The position numbers were made by a program, and so were the translations under genes. A stretch of 64,000 nucleotides of DNA, from the NCBI GenBank assembly GCA_016210115.1, contig JACQUW010000155.1, positions 1-64,000 of the forward strand, read 5' to 3'. The notes below the pieces were generated by a model. It was not told the origin of the DNA, ran no database searches, and saw only the letters and a program-made list of their open reading frames with translations. This stretch comes from Deltaproteobacteria bacterium (lineage in GTDB: Bacteria > Desulfobacterota > Binatia > UBA9968). Shown here piece by piece: positions 37,361-48,583 of this stretch. Numbering within the stretch: the stretch's first letter is position 1; every line of letters begins with the position of its first letter.

Positions 37361-37518
37361 CTAGCAGGTTGCTGAAAAACTCTGTCGCAGGCTGCTCAAA
37401 AAGATCTCAGAGGCAAGGCGCGCGAAAAATCGACGAGCGGAAGCGTACTTAGCGAGTACGTTGTAGCGAGGCGATTGAGCGCAACGAAGCATATGAGTCT
37501 TTTTCAGCAGTCTGCTAG
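37361..37518. repeat. ~158-bp imperfect palindromic interspersed element (MITE/REP-like)
   Basis: Ends CTAGCAGGTTGCTGAAAAACTCT ... AGTCTTTTTCAGCAGTCTGCTAG are inverted repeats; internal ...gcgtacttagcgagtacgt... symmetry. Confidence 0.75.
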
Positions 37519-37546
37519 AGGCCAGCGGGGGGCTAAGGGAGGCGTT

Positions 37547-39312
<1,766 letters not shown>

Positions 39313-39316
<4 letters not shown>

Positions 39317-40305
39317 TCCGAGATACAAGACCGGCCCTGGATCGCGCCCGCACGCTCCACCTGCTGCGAGAGATGCTGCGCATCCGAAGATTCGAAGAAA
39401 AATGCGTGGAACTCTATAGCGCAACCAGGATTCGCGGATTTCTCCACCTTTATATCGGCGAGGAGGCGGTGGCGGTCGGTGTCATGCAGGGCCTTCAGCC
39501 CGACGATGCCATCGTAGCGACCTACAGGGAACACGGTCACGCGCTCGCCCGCGGCGTCTCCGCCAACGCGATCATGGCGGAGATGTACGGCAAGATCGAA
39601 GGATGCAGCCGCGGTCGCGGCGGTTCCATGCACATATTCGATGCTGCCACGCGTTTCTACGGCGGCAACGCCATCGTCGGCGGTGGATTACCTCTGGCTG
39701 TCGGCCTGGCCTTAGCCGATAAGATGCTGGGCCGCAGCCGGGTCACTGCCTGCTTCTTCGGTGAAGGCGCCGTCGCTGAAGGTGAGTTTCACGAGTCTTT
39801 GAACCTCGCCGCTTTGTGGGACCTTCCCGTCCTGTTCTGTTGCGAAAACAATCTCTACGCAATGGGGACAGCCCTGGGGCGCTCTGAATCAGAAACCGAC
39901 CTCTGTCTTAAAGCGGCGAGTTTTGAGATTCCGGCCTGGCCGGTAGACGGTATGGACATCATGGCGGTGGAAGCCGCCGCTCAAAAGGCGACTGTCTCCG
40001 TGCGCTCGGGTGGGGGTCCGCACTTTCTTGAATTTCGCACCTACCGATTTCGCGCCCATTCGATGTATGACCCCGAACTTTACCGGACCAAGGAAGAAGT
40101 CGAAGTCTGGAAAAAGCGCGATCCAATCCCGAATTTTGTCGATTTACTCAAGCAGGAGGATCTGTTGCGTGATGAGGATCTGAAGCAGTTGGAAGTAGAG
40201 GTCGAGAGTGAAATCGCTAAGGCGGTCGAGTCTGCCGAAGCCGGGACATGGGAACCGGAGGAGAATCTTACAAGATTCGTTTATTCTGAGGAAACCAAGC
40301 GATGA
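39313..40305 (+). CDS. 2-oxoacid (pyruvate/acetoin) dehydrogenase E1 alpha
   Basis: [35 protein letters not shown]...[21 protein letters not shown]...[39 protein letters not shown]. Confidence 0.93.
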
Positions 40306-41303
40306 GCGAGGAAGGCAAAACGATCCGGACGACCTACCGGGAAGCGATCAGGGCCGCCCTGCGAGAGGCGCTCCAGCGCGATGAGAGAGTCTTTCTGATG
40401 GGGGAAGATGTGGGCCGCTACGGCGGCTGTTTTGCAGTGAGCAAGGGGCTCCTTGATGAGTTTGGCCCGGAGAGAATCCGGGACACTCCGCTTTCGGAAG
40501 CAGCTTTCGTTGGAGCCGGAATCGGGGCCGCTATGGGCGGAGTGCGGCCGATCGTAGAGATCATGACCGTAAACTTCAGCCTTCTCGCTCTCGATCAGAT
40601 CGTAAACAATGCGGCCACGATCCTTCACATGTCAGGGGGACAGTTCAACATCCCCTTAGTCATACGCATGACCACGGGAGCCGGGAGACAGCTTGCCGCG
40701 CAGCATTCCCACAGTCTCGAGGGTTGGTACGCCCACATTCCGGGAATCAAAGTGCTCACCCCCGCGACACTGGAGGACGCTCGAGGCATGCTATGGACCG
40801 CGCTTGAAGACCCGGATCCCGTGCTGATCTTCGAACACGGATCGCTTTACAATATGGAAGGTGAACTGGCGGTTGATGCGGGCCCCGTCGATATCAGCAA
40901 GGCGGCCATTCGGCGACAGGGGAAAGATATTAGCCTGATCACTTACGGCGGCACACTGGGTAAGACGCTTCAAGCCGCCGAAGAAGTTGCTCTTGAGGGA
41001 ATCAGCGCCGAAGTCTTGGACCTGCGGACACTTAGACCCCTTGATACTGAAGCGATTGTGGGGACCGTCGCCAGGACTCACCGCGCGGTGATTGTTGACG
41101 AAGGCTGGCGCAGTGGCAGTATCTCAGCCGAGATCATAGCGCGCATCATGGAAAACACCTTCTATGAGCTTGACGCGCCTGTGGCGCGCGTCTGCAGCGC
41201 CGAAGTGCCCATGCCCTACCCAAAGCACCTGGAGGATGCAGCGATTCCACAGGTGCCTGGAATCATTGCGGCAATTCATAAGGTGCTGGGAAGAAATGTC
41301 TGA
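40302..41303 (+). CDS. 2-oxoacid dehydrogenase E1 beta
   Basis: [78 protein letters not shown]. Confidence 0.93.
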   Translation: MSEEGKTIRTTYREAIRAALREALQRDERVFLMGEDVGRYGGCFAVSKGLLDEFGPERIRDTPLSEAAFVGAGIGAAMGGVRPIVEIMTVNFSLLALDQIVNNAATILHMSGGQFNIPLVIRMTTGAGRQLAAQHSHSLEGWYAHIPGIKVLTPATLEDARGMLWTALEDPDPVLIFEHGSLYNMEGELAVDAGPVDISKAAIRRQGKDISLITYGGTLGKTLQAAEEVALEGISAEVLDLRTLRPLDTEAIVGTVARTHRAVIVDEGWRSGSISAEIIARIMENTFYELDAPVARVCSAEVPMPYPKHLEDAAIPQVPGIIAAIHKVLGRNV

Positions 41304-42480
41304 GTTTCGGATGCCTTCACTCGGAGCGGACATGGAGGCGGGTAAGCTCGTCGAGTGGCGCATTCGTCCGGGTGATAGTGTCAGGCGCGGCGATATCGTG
41401 GCCGTCGTCGACACAGAAAAGGCTGCCATTGAGATCGAGATATTCGAGAATGGGACGGTCGAGTCTCTCGTTGTAAAACAAGGAGAAAGAGTCCCGGTCG
41501 GCGCGGTCCTGGCTTTGATTCGCCCTGAGGCTGCGGCCCGACCCTCAGAAACTGCGGCCGCAAAAGAAGAGCCGCCCGTACGCAAGAAAGAAGAAGCGCC
41601 GATTCCGAGAGCGGCTCCGGTCATCTCCCCTGCAGCGATCCCGGCCGCGCGTGGCCCACGCGTCTCACCGCTTGCGCGAAAAAGAGCGGAAGAGCTGGGC
41701 GTGGATCTTTCGGACGTAAAAGGGACAGGAGAAGGAGGCGCCATTACCAAGGACGACGTGGAGCGAGCTGCAGCGCAGAAGCCTCGTCCGGCCGCTCTCG
41801 GGGCTCCGGAGGAGCGACAGGCTGGTCTTCGTCGGGTGATTGCCGCCGCCATGGCGCGATCCAAGCGCGAGATTCCGCACTACTACCTCGGGACCGACAT
41901 TGACATGAGCGGCGCCACAGCCTGGCTCGCTACGGAAAATCTCAGGCGATCGGTGACCGACCGTCTGCTCTATTCGGTGCTCCTCATCCGGGCGGTGGCG
42001 CTTGCCGTGCGCGAGGTGCCGGAGATGAACGGCTTTTGGAAAGGTGGCGCGTTCAGTCCGAGCGCGGCCGTACACGTGGGGATGGCCATTTCTCTACGAC
42101 AGGGCGGGCTGGTCGCGCCGGCAATTCACGACGTCGACAAAAAGAGCCTGGATGAGATCATGCGCGACATGCTCGACCTGGTGAAGCGCGCGCGCGCCGG
42201 AGTCCTTAGGAGCTCGGAGTTTACGGACCCAACGATCACCATAACCAGCCTCGGAGAGCGGGGAGTTCAAACGATTTTCGGCGTGATCTACCCGCCACAG
42301 GTCGCCCTCGTAGGCTTCGGCAAGATCACCGAGCGTCCGTGGGTTGCCGGCGGAATGGTAGGGGGAAAACCGATCATTTCAGCTGGCCTCTCGGCGGATC
42401 ACCGCGTGAGCGACGGCCATCGTGGCGGCCTTTTTCTCTCGGCAATCGATCGCCTCCTGCAGGAGCCGGAAAATTTATGA
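41296..42480 (+). CDS. 2-oxoacid dehydrogenase E2 (lipoyl domain, E3-binding domain, acyltransferase)
   Basis: [103 protein letters not shown]; start corrected from 41164. Confidence 0.92.
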   Translation: MSEFRMPSLGADMEAGKLVEWRIRPGDSVRRGDIVAVVDTEKAAIEIEIFENGTVESLVVKQGERVPVGAVLALIRPEAAARPSETAAAKEEPPVRKKEEAPIPRAAPVISPAAIPAARGPRVSPLARKRAEELGVDLSDVKGTGEGGAITKDDVERAAAQKPRPAALGAPEERQAGLRRVIAAAMARSKREIPHYYLGTDIDMSGATAWLATENLRRSVTDRLLYSVLLIRAVALAVREVPEMNGFWKGGAFSPSAAVHVGMAISLRQGGLVAPAIHDVDKKSLDEIMRDMLDLVKRARAGVLRSSEFTDPTITITSLGERGVQTIFGVIYPPQVALVGFGKITERPWVAGGMVGGKPIISAGLSADHRVSDGHRGGLFLSAIDRLLQEPENL

Positions 42481-42740
42481 CATCCGAGCAAATTCGTCAG
42501 ACCGTGTTGAGCGTCCTTGGCTCGATCGCCCCTGAAGCAGACCTTCAGTCGCTCGATCCTCACGTCAGTCTTCGTGACCAGCTTGACATCGATTCCGTCG
42601 ATTTTCTAAATTTCGTAATCGGCATCCACAAGGAACTTGGGATTGATATTCCCGAAGCGGATGCGCCCAAGCTCGCGACTATCGACAGTTGCGTGACCTA
42701 TCTACGATCCAAGAGCGAAGCGCAAGGAGGAAAAAAATGA
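42477..42740 (+). CDS. Acyl carrier protein
   Basis: [80 protein letters not shown] phosphopantetheine serine; ATGA overlap with E2; start corrected from 42339. Confidence 0.88.
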   Translation: MTSEQIRQTVLSVLGSIAPEADLQSLDPHVSLRDQLDIDSVDFLNFVIGIHKELGIDIPEADAPKLATIDSCVTYLRSKSEAQGGKK

Positions 42741-43702
42741 GAACGGAACTGTGGACCGTTATCACGATGTTGAGCCCACTGGTGCTTCTCGCCGCAAGTG
42801 CTGGCGCCCAGGAAAAGCAGTTACGGCAGCTTCGGCTAAACGTCTTTAGGATTGACGCCGCCACCGTCGCCGCCCGGGCGCGCGGGCTCTTCGCTGCAGA
42901 GGGATTGGACGTCAGGATAACCGCCACACCCAATTCTACGGAGCAGATGCGCGGCATAAGCAAGGGAACTTTCGACATCGCCTCCTCGGCCTTTGACAAT
43001 GTTCTGGCCTGGTCTGGCAAAGAGGGCGCTGATATTGTCGCGATAGCGCAGGTCTCGGACAGGACCGTGCTCCCAATCTTTGTGCGACCGGAGATCCGTG
43101 ATTGGAGCGACCTCAAGGGCAAAAAACTGGCCGTGGATGCCGTCGATACGGCCTTTGCCCTCGTCCTCAGGCGTGTTCTCCTGGCGCACGGGCTCGATAT
43201 GAACCGTGGCGATTACGCGCTCGTGCCGGTCGGCGCAACGGGTCATAGACTCGAATCGATGACCAAGGGGGAAACCTTCGCCGCCATTCTCAACGCGCCC
43301 TTTGACCAGAAAGCCCTGGAGGCCGGTCTGCGTCGAATCGGAGATTCCAAAGACGTCCTGCCGGATTATCCCAACACGATCTTTGCCGTGAACCAGGAAT
43401 GGGGAAAGAAGAATCGGGAGATTTTGGTAGCCTTCCTGCGCGCCTGGCTCGCTGGAATGCGCTGGGTCAAAGATCCCGCCAATCAGGAGGAAGCAATTAA
43501 GCTCGTGGGCGCCGATCTGAAGCTGAATCCCAAAGCGGCTGCGGGAAGCGTGAACGAGCTCTCCACCACCGGCTCGCTCAATCTGCCCGGGCTCGAAAGC
43601 GTGCTGAGCCTGCGCACCCAGTTCGGCTTCAAGCTCCTGAAGAGAAATTCACTGGCGTCTTATTACGATGAGTCCTACTACCGCGTAGCGACAGGCAAAT
43701 AG
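42737..43702 (+). CDS. ABC transporter substrate-binding protein, NMT1/SsuA-like
   Basis: ATGA overlap with ACP; signal peptide; ARARGLFAAEGLDVRITATPNSTEQMRGISKGTFDIASSAFDNVLAW; start corrected from 42689. Confidence 0.85.
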   Translation: MRTELWTVITMLSPLVLLAASAGAQEKQLRQLRLNVFRIDAATVAARARGLFAAEGLDVRITATPNSTEQMRGISKGTFDIASSAFDNVLAWSGKEGADIVAIAQVSDRTVLPIFVRPEIRDWSDLKGKKLAVDAVDTAFALVLRRVLLAHGLDMNRGDYALVPVGATGHRLESMTKGETFAAILNAPFDQKALEAGLRRIGDSKDVLPDYPNTIFAVNQEWGKKNREILVAFLRAWLAGMRWVKDPANQEEAIKLVGADLKLNPKAAAGSVNELSTTGSLNLPGLESVLSLRTQFGFKLLKRNSLASYYDESYYRVATGK

Positions 43703-43764
43703 TCAATGCCAGCATTGATGCCTTGCTTGAACAAGCGTGTATCTACGATAATCCTAGCGCTCAT
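43703..43764 (-). pseudogene. Truncated 5' end of a PIN-domain toxin
   Basis: ATG at complement(43762..43764), overlapping the antitoxin stop by 11 nt: MSARIIVDTRLFKQGI..., resembling PIN N-termini (M-ARIVVDTS-L); homology then stops at the solute-binding protein gene. Confidence 0.5.
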
Positions 43765-44029
43765 AGAGACGCCTTTTGTCTTTCACGGCATCACCGCCCA
43801 AACGGATGAGGCCGGTTAGCTTGTCGGATGAGCTGGCTGGGACTCCGCCGAGCCGAAGCCGAGTTACCGGACGCGGGCGAAGAACCAAGTCGCCGTCTCG
43901 GATTTGAATCTCTATAAGATCGCCGGCCCGTAGGCCAAGGCGCTCGCGGATGGCTTTCGGAATGATAATTGCTCCTTCTGTTCGCAGAGCCACGACCGGC
44001 GGCCCCTCTCTGCTGATAACCCGCGCCAT
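43754..44029 (-). CDS. AbrB/SpoVT-family antitoxin
   Basis: MARVISREGPPVVALRTEGAIIIPKAIRERLGLRAGDLIEIQIRDGDLVLRPRP; GGAGGTGACC SD. Confidence 0.85.
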   Translation of the reverse strand: MARVISREGPPVVALRTEGAIIIPKAIRERLGLRAGDLIEIQIRDGDLVLRPRPVTRLRLGGVPASSSDKLTGLIRLGGDAVKDKRRLYER

Positions 44030-44372
44030 TGTCTGGTCACCTCCTGATACAAGATACAAGGATATTGCAATCTTGTTACCTTGTCACGGGCACCCGCCGG
44101 GGGAGGGCCAACCGAGCCGACTCACAAATCCTCGCTCTGCTGCAAACAGTTCCCCGCGGCCTGCCTACAGCCCATGGGCTCTCAGCAACGCTCCATTGAG
44201 CTCATACACCCGCGGGCGAATATCCTCATACACTGCGGAGTTAGCGGCGTTTGTGGGAATCAACAGCCTTGACAAATTCTTCGTAAAAGGAAGATATTGC
44301 TCATAGTTTTGTGTTTATAGCGTCGAGAAGCTTGAGGCTAATACACTGCCGGAAGACACGAAGGAGGTCCCC

Positions 44373-44594
44373 ATGAAGTGCGCGGTCTGCGGCGCTAGCA
44401 TGAATCCGATCAAGACCGACCTGCCGTTTAAGCTGTCGGAAGACCGCATCGTCATCTTCAAGCAACTGCCGGTCTTGCAGTGTGTAGCCTGCCGCGAGTA
44501 TTTAATTGAGGACGCGGTTATGGCGTGCATTGACACTGTGCTTGGGCAAGCCGACAGTACGGCTGAACTGGAAGTGATCCGATACGCCGCGTAA
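44373..44594 (+). CDS. YgiT-type zinc-finger protein (MqsA-like antitoxin N-domain)
   Basis: MKCAVCGASMNPIKTDLPFKLSEDRIVIFKQLPVLQCVACREYLIEDAVM; CX2C...CX2C; GGAGG SD. Confidence 0.82.
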   Translation: MKCAVCGASMNPIKTDLPFKLSEDRIVIFKQLPVLQCVACREYLIEDAVMACIDTVLGQADSTAELEVIRYAA

Positions 44595-44715
44595 GAAGCA
44601 CGTAGAATGCACTACACCCGACTGCGGCGATCTAACGGTTTGGGGCGAAAGCGAGATGTCGCGTTTGGGCCGCCACGGGTGAGCGCCAACATTCAGCATT
44701 ACTCAGAGTCCTCCA

Positions 44716-45273
44716 ATGCGTACCAAGCGTAATCACTCCGAGACCTTGACTCGGCAACTGCGCGGGTGTCAGGTGTCCCATGTGTCTGTTCCGGACGAAC
44801 AGCATCTGCTCGTCCACTTCAGCAACGGACTCGTTCTCGCCATCGAGCGCGGTAGTCAGGCCCTCACCGCGTCTGTCGACTCGAGCTGGCCGACCGGTCG
44901 GAAGGCAGAGCAGGCTCGTCCTACTCAGCGTCAGCTCGAGTACCTCCGGTTCATCACACGATACATTGGGCGATTCGGCAGAGCGCCAGCAGAATCGGAC
45001 ATTCAGCGGCACTTTCTGGTATCAGCGCCCTCGGTGAACCAGATGATGCAGACCCTCGAACGCCTTGGTTTCATTAGCAGGCAGCGTGGTATTCCACGCT
45101 CCATTCGCGTCAACATCACGCTTCCTGACATCATGGGGACAACATCGGGAGCCGCACTGCCCGAGGATCGCGCCCTGACCAATGTAAGACCGGAACAAGG
45201 CGCTCCGCCCGATGGCGAGGTTGGGGCGACTCAGGCGAACGTCAGGCGCGTTTCCCGGCGTAGGTTGAGGTAA
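44716..45273 (+). CDS. Putative regulator: N-terminal unknown domain plus LexA-like winged helix
   Basis: PTQRQLEYLRFITRYIGRFGRAPAESDIQRHFLVSAPSVNQMMQTLERLGFISRQRGIPRSIRVNI. Confidence 0.65.
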   Translation: MRTKRNHSETLTRQLRGCQVSHVSVPDEQHLLVHFSNGLVLAIERGSQALTASVDSSWPTGRKAEQARPTQRQLEYLRFITRYIGRFGRAPAESDIQRHFLVSAPSVNQMMQTLERLGFISRQRGIPRSIRVNITLPDIMGTTSGAALPEDRALTNVRPEQGAPPDGEVGATQANVRRVSRRRLR

Positions 45274-45442
45274 GCGTTCGGCTGATGAGAGACAATGCCA
45301 TATGAACACAAACACCATGGCAAGACGCGGCAGTAGACTCAATAGTTGGGCGTGTCAAACCGTGGAGGCAGCGTTGTTGTCTTTTTCCAGTTTTTGCTAT
45401 TATACCCAGTGACACCTTGCTTCGTGTTTCTCCGGAACATGC

Positions 45443-45691
45443 ATGCCTTTAAAGCTTCATCCGAACGTCTATGCGTCCGGCTCGGTGCCCCAGGGCTGGA
45501 CGCCAAGCCGAGGTGCCACCCTCAAGTACCCGGTGCGAAACCGTGCTGTACTTCGGGAGCTGCGGCGTTTACGGGTCGGCCTGTGGAAAAAGGTCATCAA
45601 GCAGAGAAATGTCGGAGAGGTGCATTACTTTGAGCATGAATCCGGGACTGTTGCTGGTGTTAAATTCTTTTCCAGGGCAGTGACTCCATGA
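45443..45691 (+). CDS. Hypothetical small basic protein (82 aa)
   Basis: 4-bp ATGA overlap with the next ORF supports translation coupling. Confidence 0.45.
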   Translation: MPLKLHPNVYASGSVPQGWTPSRGATLKYPVRNRAVLRELRRLRVGLWKKVIKQRNVGEVHYFEHESGTVAGVKFFSRAVTP

Positions 45692-46059
45692 AACAGCGCC
45701 ATCTATCCCGTATGCTTCTCTCGGAGGTACCCGGCAATCCTCCTCAGCAGTTGGAACTCTTTGCGCTCGTGAATCTGGGCCTTGTACAATCATTGGCAAG
45801 CGGGATTCTAAGTCCCGCCGAAGCGGTGGAACGTTTCTACCATTCCGATAATTGCCTCTATGTCCAGAGACATCTTCGGAAAAGGGAGGCCAACGAGATT
45901 ATGAGTCGTGGGGTCCAGCTACCGGATCTTTTTGAGTGTTTGGCGGCGGAGGAGGCACGGCGCGAGTTTTACCACGAGCTGGAGACGATACGCGCTCTCT
46001 GTTTGAAGCTCTTAGGCGACAAACGATCGCGAGGGCTTGCTGACCGCGCAGTGGCATAG
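45688..46059 (+). CDS. Hypothetical protein (123 aa, acidic/helical)
   Basis: MKQRHLSRMLLSEVPGNPPQQLELFALVNLGLVQSLASGILSPAEAVERFYHSDNCLYVQRHLRKREANEIMSRGVQLPDLFECL; overlaps the previous ORF. Confidence 0.5.
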   Translation: MKQRHLSRMLLSEVPGNPPQQLELFALVNLGLVQSLASGILSPAEAVERFYHSDNCLYVQRHLRKREANEIMSRGVQLPDLFECLAAEEARREFYHELETIRALCLKLLGDKRSRGLADRAVA

Positions 46060-46077
46060 GACTCGAAGCAACCGTTC

Positions 46078-46141
46078 GCCTAACAAACGGGTGGAGACGG
46101 GCGCGGTAAACAATCGCGCCGCTCACGCTTGGACGTTAGAT
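46078..46141 (+). other. Integron attC-like recombination site
   Basis: GCCTAAC (RYYYAAC, 46078-46084) ... GTTAGAT (GTTRRRY, 46135-46141), 64 nt apart, with imperfect palindrome GGCGCG-GTAAACAAT-CGCGCC at its centre. Confidence 0.6.
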
Positions 46142-46160
46142 GCAACGAGTTGCAATTCCG

Positions 46161-46805
46161 ATGAAGACAATCTATCGACTCGACCTCTCAGCCCAAAAGC
46201 GTAAGTTGACCGCGCAAGTGAATGCCGCGATGGGAGCGGATCGTGCCGACGGCTACGTTATCTGGGACGATCAGAACTACCCAGATCACCCCAACCCTCT
46301 CTATCGAAAGAAGGCCTATCACATAAACGTGGCGTGCGGTGGAGTGGAAGAAGTCAGCCCCAACCACATTCTGAACCTGATGGAGCAACCGGACTGTAAA
46401 CACCTCATCTGGATCTCGCGTGACATCGGGGAGGCAGAGCCTATTCGTACGGTCTGGGTATATGCTCACGAGATGACGCATCTTGTGCAGGATCTAGACG
46501 TTCCGCTCCTTTCAAGCCTGACGAACTTTCTCAGGCTGGCTTATCCCCGAGTTGAACCTCCTAAACGTCAGATAGATATTCCAGGTGAGTTCGATGCAGA
46601 ACTTACCGCCAGGGAGCTTGTTGTTAAGTTGTTTGGCCGCAACGAGTACCAGGCGTACGTCAACCGGCAGGTTCAGGAGTGTACGGAAGGAGGGGTGTAT
46701 TTTCGGCGTTTCGAGGCTGTGCGGTTTCTTCCTTCTGTTCCTCGGATTCGTCGCTCAAGCGGTTGCGGTCGTCATCTATGTTTCGTCCGCCCAATCAATG
46801 GTTAA
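46161..46805 (+). CDS. Putative zincin-like metallopeptidase (HEXXH)
   Basis: TVWVYAHEMTHLVQDLDVPLLSS; upstream in-frame ATG at 46140 lies within the attC-like R' box. Confidence 0.5.
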   Translation: MKTIYRLDLSAQKRKLTAQVNAAMGADRADGYVIWDDQNYPDHPNPLYRKKAYHINVACGGVEEVSPNHILNLMEQPDCKHLIWISRDIGEAEPIRTVWVYAHEMTHLVQDLDVPLLSSLTNFLRLAYPRVEPPKRQIDIPGEFDAELTARELVVKLFGRNEYQAYVNRQVQECTEGGVYFRRFEAVRFLPSVPRIRRSSGCGRHLCFVRPING

Positions 46806-46835
46806 GTAGCTTTCCACGAAGAAAGGAGAGTCGCT

Positions 46836-47327
46836 ATGGCGGTAATTATCGGAATTCTGGCGCAGCTGAGCCTCACGCTGTTCGGGATTACGAGCACGGC
46901 CCGTTCGGAGGTAATCCATGCTGCCGAGACAGGGCGCGGCGAGTACGAAAGGGGCGTGTTTACCCCGGGCAAGCCCGAGTTTCGCTACCGCTTCGATGTC
47001 GATACGAAAACAGGCAAAGCAAAATTGACCGAGCTTATTCGCCTAAAAAACAATGAGATTATCCAACTGGCAGTAGATTACGTCATTATCGCTGCAGAAG
47101 ACGGCACAGATTTGAGCAGCCTCCTCACAAGTCCCACTAGGAGAAAGCAAAAAATTCTCACGCTTGTTGGTAAGCCTGGTTCTCTGGCGACAGAAATAAT
47201 TCTGCTTGGAGAGGATTTCTTTGAGTATTGTAAGGCTACCTCAGGAAGATTCTATCTAGCGACCGGTACTGTGAGACGGGCCGTATCAGTTGAAGAGGAT
47301 ACCTCTCGACAATTCCAGCAACGGTAA
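46836..47327 (+). CDS. Hypothetical protein with N-terminal hydrophobic segment
   Basis: 163-aa ORF with AAAGGAG SD; no recognised domain. Confidence 0.45.
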   Translation: MAVIIGILAQLSLTLFGITSTARSEVIHAAETGRGEYERGVFTPGKPEFRYRFDVDTKTGKAKLTELIRLKNNEIIQLAVDYVIIAAEDGTDLSSLLTSPTRRKQKILTLVGKPGSLATEIILLGEDFFEYCKATSGRFYLATGTVRRAVSVEEDTSRQFQQR

Positions 47328-47594
47328 ACGAAAGAGGGTCTGAGACTCCCGCTACCCCTCCTACCGGCTTGCGGTAGTTTATCCCAGCCCTTGAGTCGTA
47401 CAGGAAAACCCCCAACAACTCTCGCTGTGGGTCTCTTCCCACAAGGGAGCCAGTCATCCGTTTCACTGTCGTTGGCTTTTCCCTTTACAACATCTATCCC
47501 TGATGCCTATGAGCAAAGAGATTTAGACAGCCGAATACCGCTTGTGGTATAAGCGCTATGCACTAAATCAACACGACACGCCTCGGAACCGGCC

Positions 47595-48005
47595 ATGGGT
47601 CGTAGCGGAAGGAAAGAGCCACTGCGGGAGGTGAGTTTTGACGTGCCGACCATCATGCGCGAAGTGGACTACATCGTGGGCCGCACCTTGGAACAGGACT
47701 CCCGTGTCGTGACGTTTGGACCTCTGGTTTTTTTCTCTACCCAAACAGGAGATGCCTGGGTGCTGGACCCTGCCGACAGCTTTGGGACTTGTCTTGCCCG
47801 GGGCGGTTCACGCTTGCCCTTTCGGGTGAAGGACCAACGTGACCGTGTGGAGCTTCAGTGGGGCGGCGCGTATTTCATTGAAAGAAACAGCTTCAACTTC
47901 GTGGACCACAAATCGGGGCGGATTACCACGGTCGATGGTTACCCGGTCCGAGAGATAGCTCGCGCCGCCTCCAGGGTTACGGGGGCCCCAAAAGTCGATC
48001 TATAG
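47595..48005 (+). CDS. Hypothetical protein
   Basis: 136-aa ORF, MGRSGRKEPLREVSFDVPTIMREVDYIVGRTLEQDSRVVTFGPLVFFSTQTGDAWVLDPADSFGTCL; composition looks protein-like. Confidence 0.5.
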   Translation: MGRSGRKEPLREVSFDVPTIMREVDYIVGRTLEQDSRVVTFGPLVFFSTQTGDAWVLDPADSFGTCLARGGSRLPFRVKDQRDRVELQWGGAYFIERNSFNFVDHKSGRITTVDGYPVREIARAASRVTGAPKVDL

Positions 48006-48030
48006 TGACGGTTATAAATAGGTTTACATA

Positions 48031-48076
48031 CCCCTCACCCTAGCCCTCTCCCGCAAGGACCCGCAAGGGGAGAGGG
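48031..48076. repeat. CCCCTCACCCTAGCCCTCTCCCGCAAGG...GGGGAGAGGG interspersed hairpin
   Basis: CCCTCTCCC / GGGGAGAGGG arms with duplicated CCGCAAGG in the loop; resembles a common bacterial intergenic repeat. Confidence 0.65.
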
Positions 48077-48583
48077 AACCTAAGAAATCTCCCCGCCCTT
48101 GACGAGAGAGGATTGGTGAGAGCGATTTATGTCAACATATTTATTCCTTTCACTATAATATTCGGTGCCCCGGCGCCGTTTCCGAGAGTGCCTTTGGTGC
48201 CGTAACTTTTCGGCGGCTGATGAGCCTGAACGTTAAGGCTGTAGAAAAGCACAGCTTTACACTCCCCCTAGGAGCAGTTAAATTTGCGCCTGGCAGCTTA
48301 GTCCAACCTGCCGGAGACGAAGCTGGATGTTATCTCAAGGTGTGGCGAGCCTGATTTAAAGGAAGTTGCCTCCGCTGATTCATTTGGCCAAACCGAAAGA
48401 TCAACGTTCAGAGCAACCACTTTGCTTGTAGAGGTCTGGCACTACAACTGCGGCGAGGGCAGGTTCAATAAGAGTCTATTTTTCGAGGGCGGCACGCTCG
48501 CATTGGTGAAAAATACCGGCAATTATGGAAACGGCCCAGAGAGATGTAACTAAGCGGGCAAGACCGCAGGAGTGAAATATCAA

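Noticed and set aside
44632-44700. Second attC candidate starting at ATCTAAC
   Set aside because: An RYYYAAC box is present but no GTTRRRY partner lies at a suitable distance downstream.
45255-45351. attC candidate ending at GTTGGGC
   Set aside because: A GTTRRRY box and a TGCCAT/ATGGCA hairpin are present, but no RYYYAAC box was found upstream; kept only as a possible cassette boundary.
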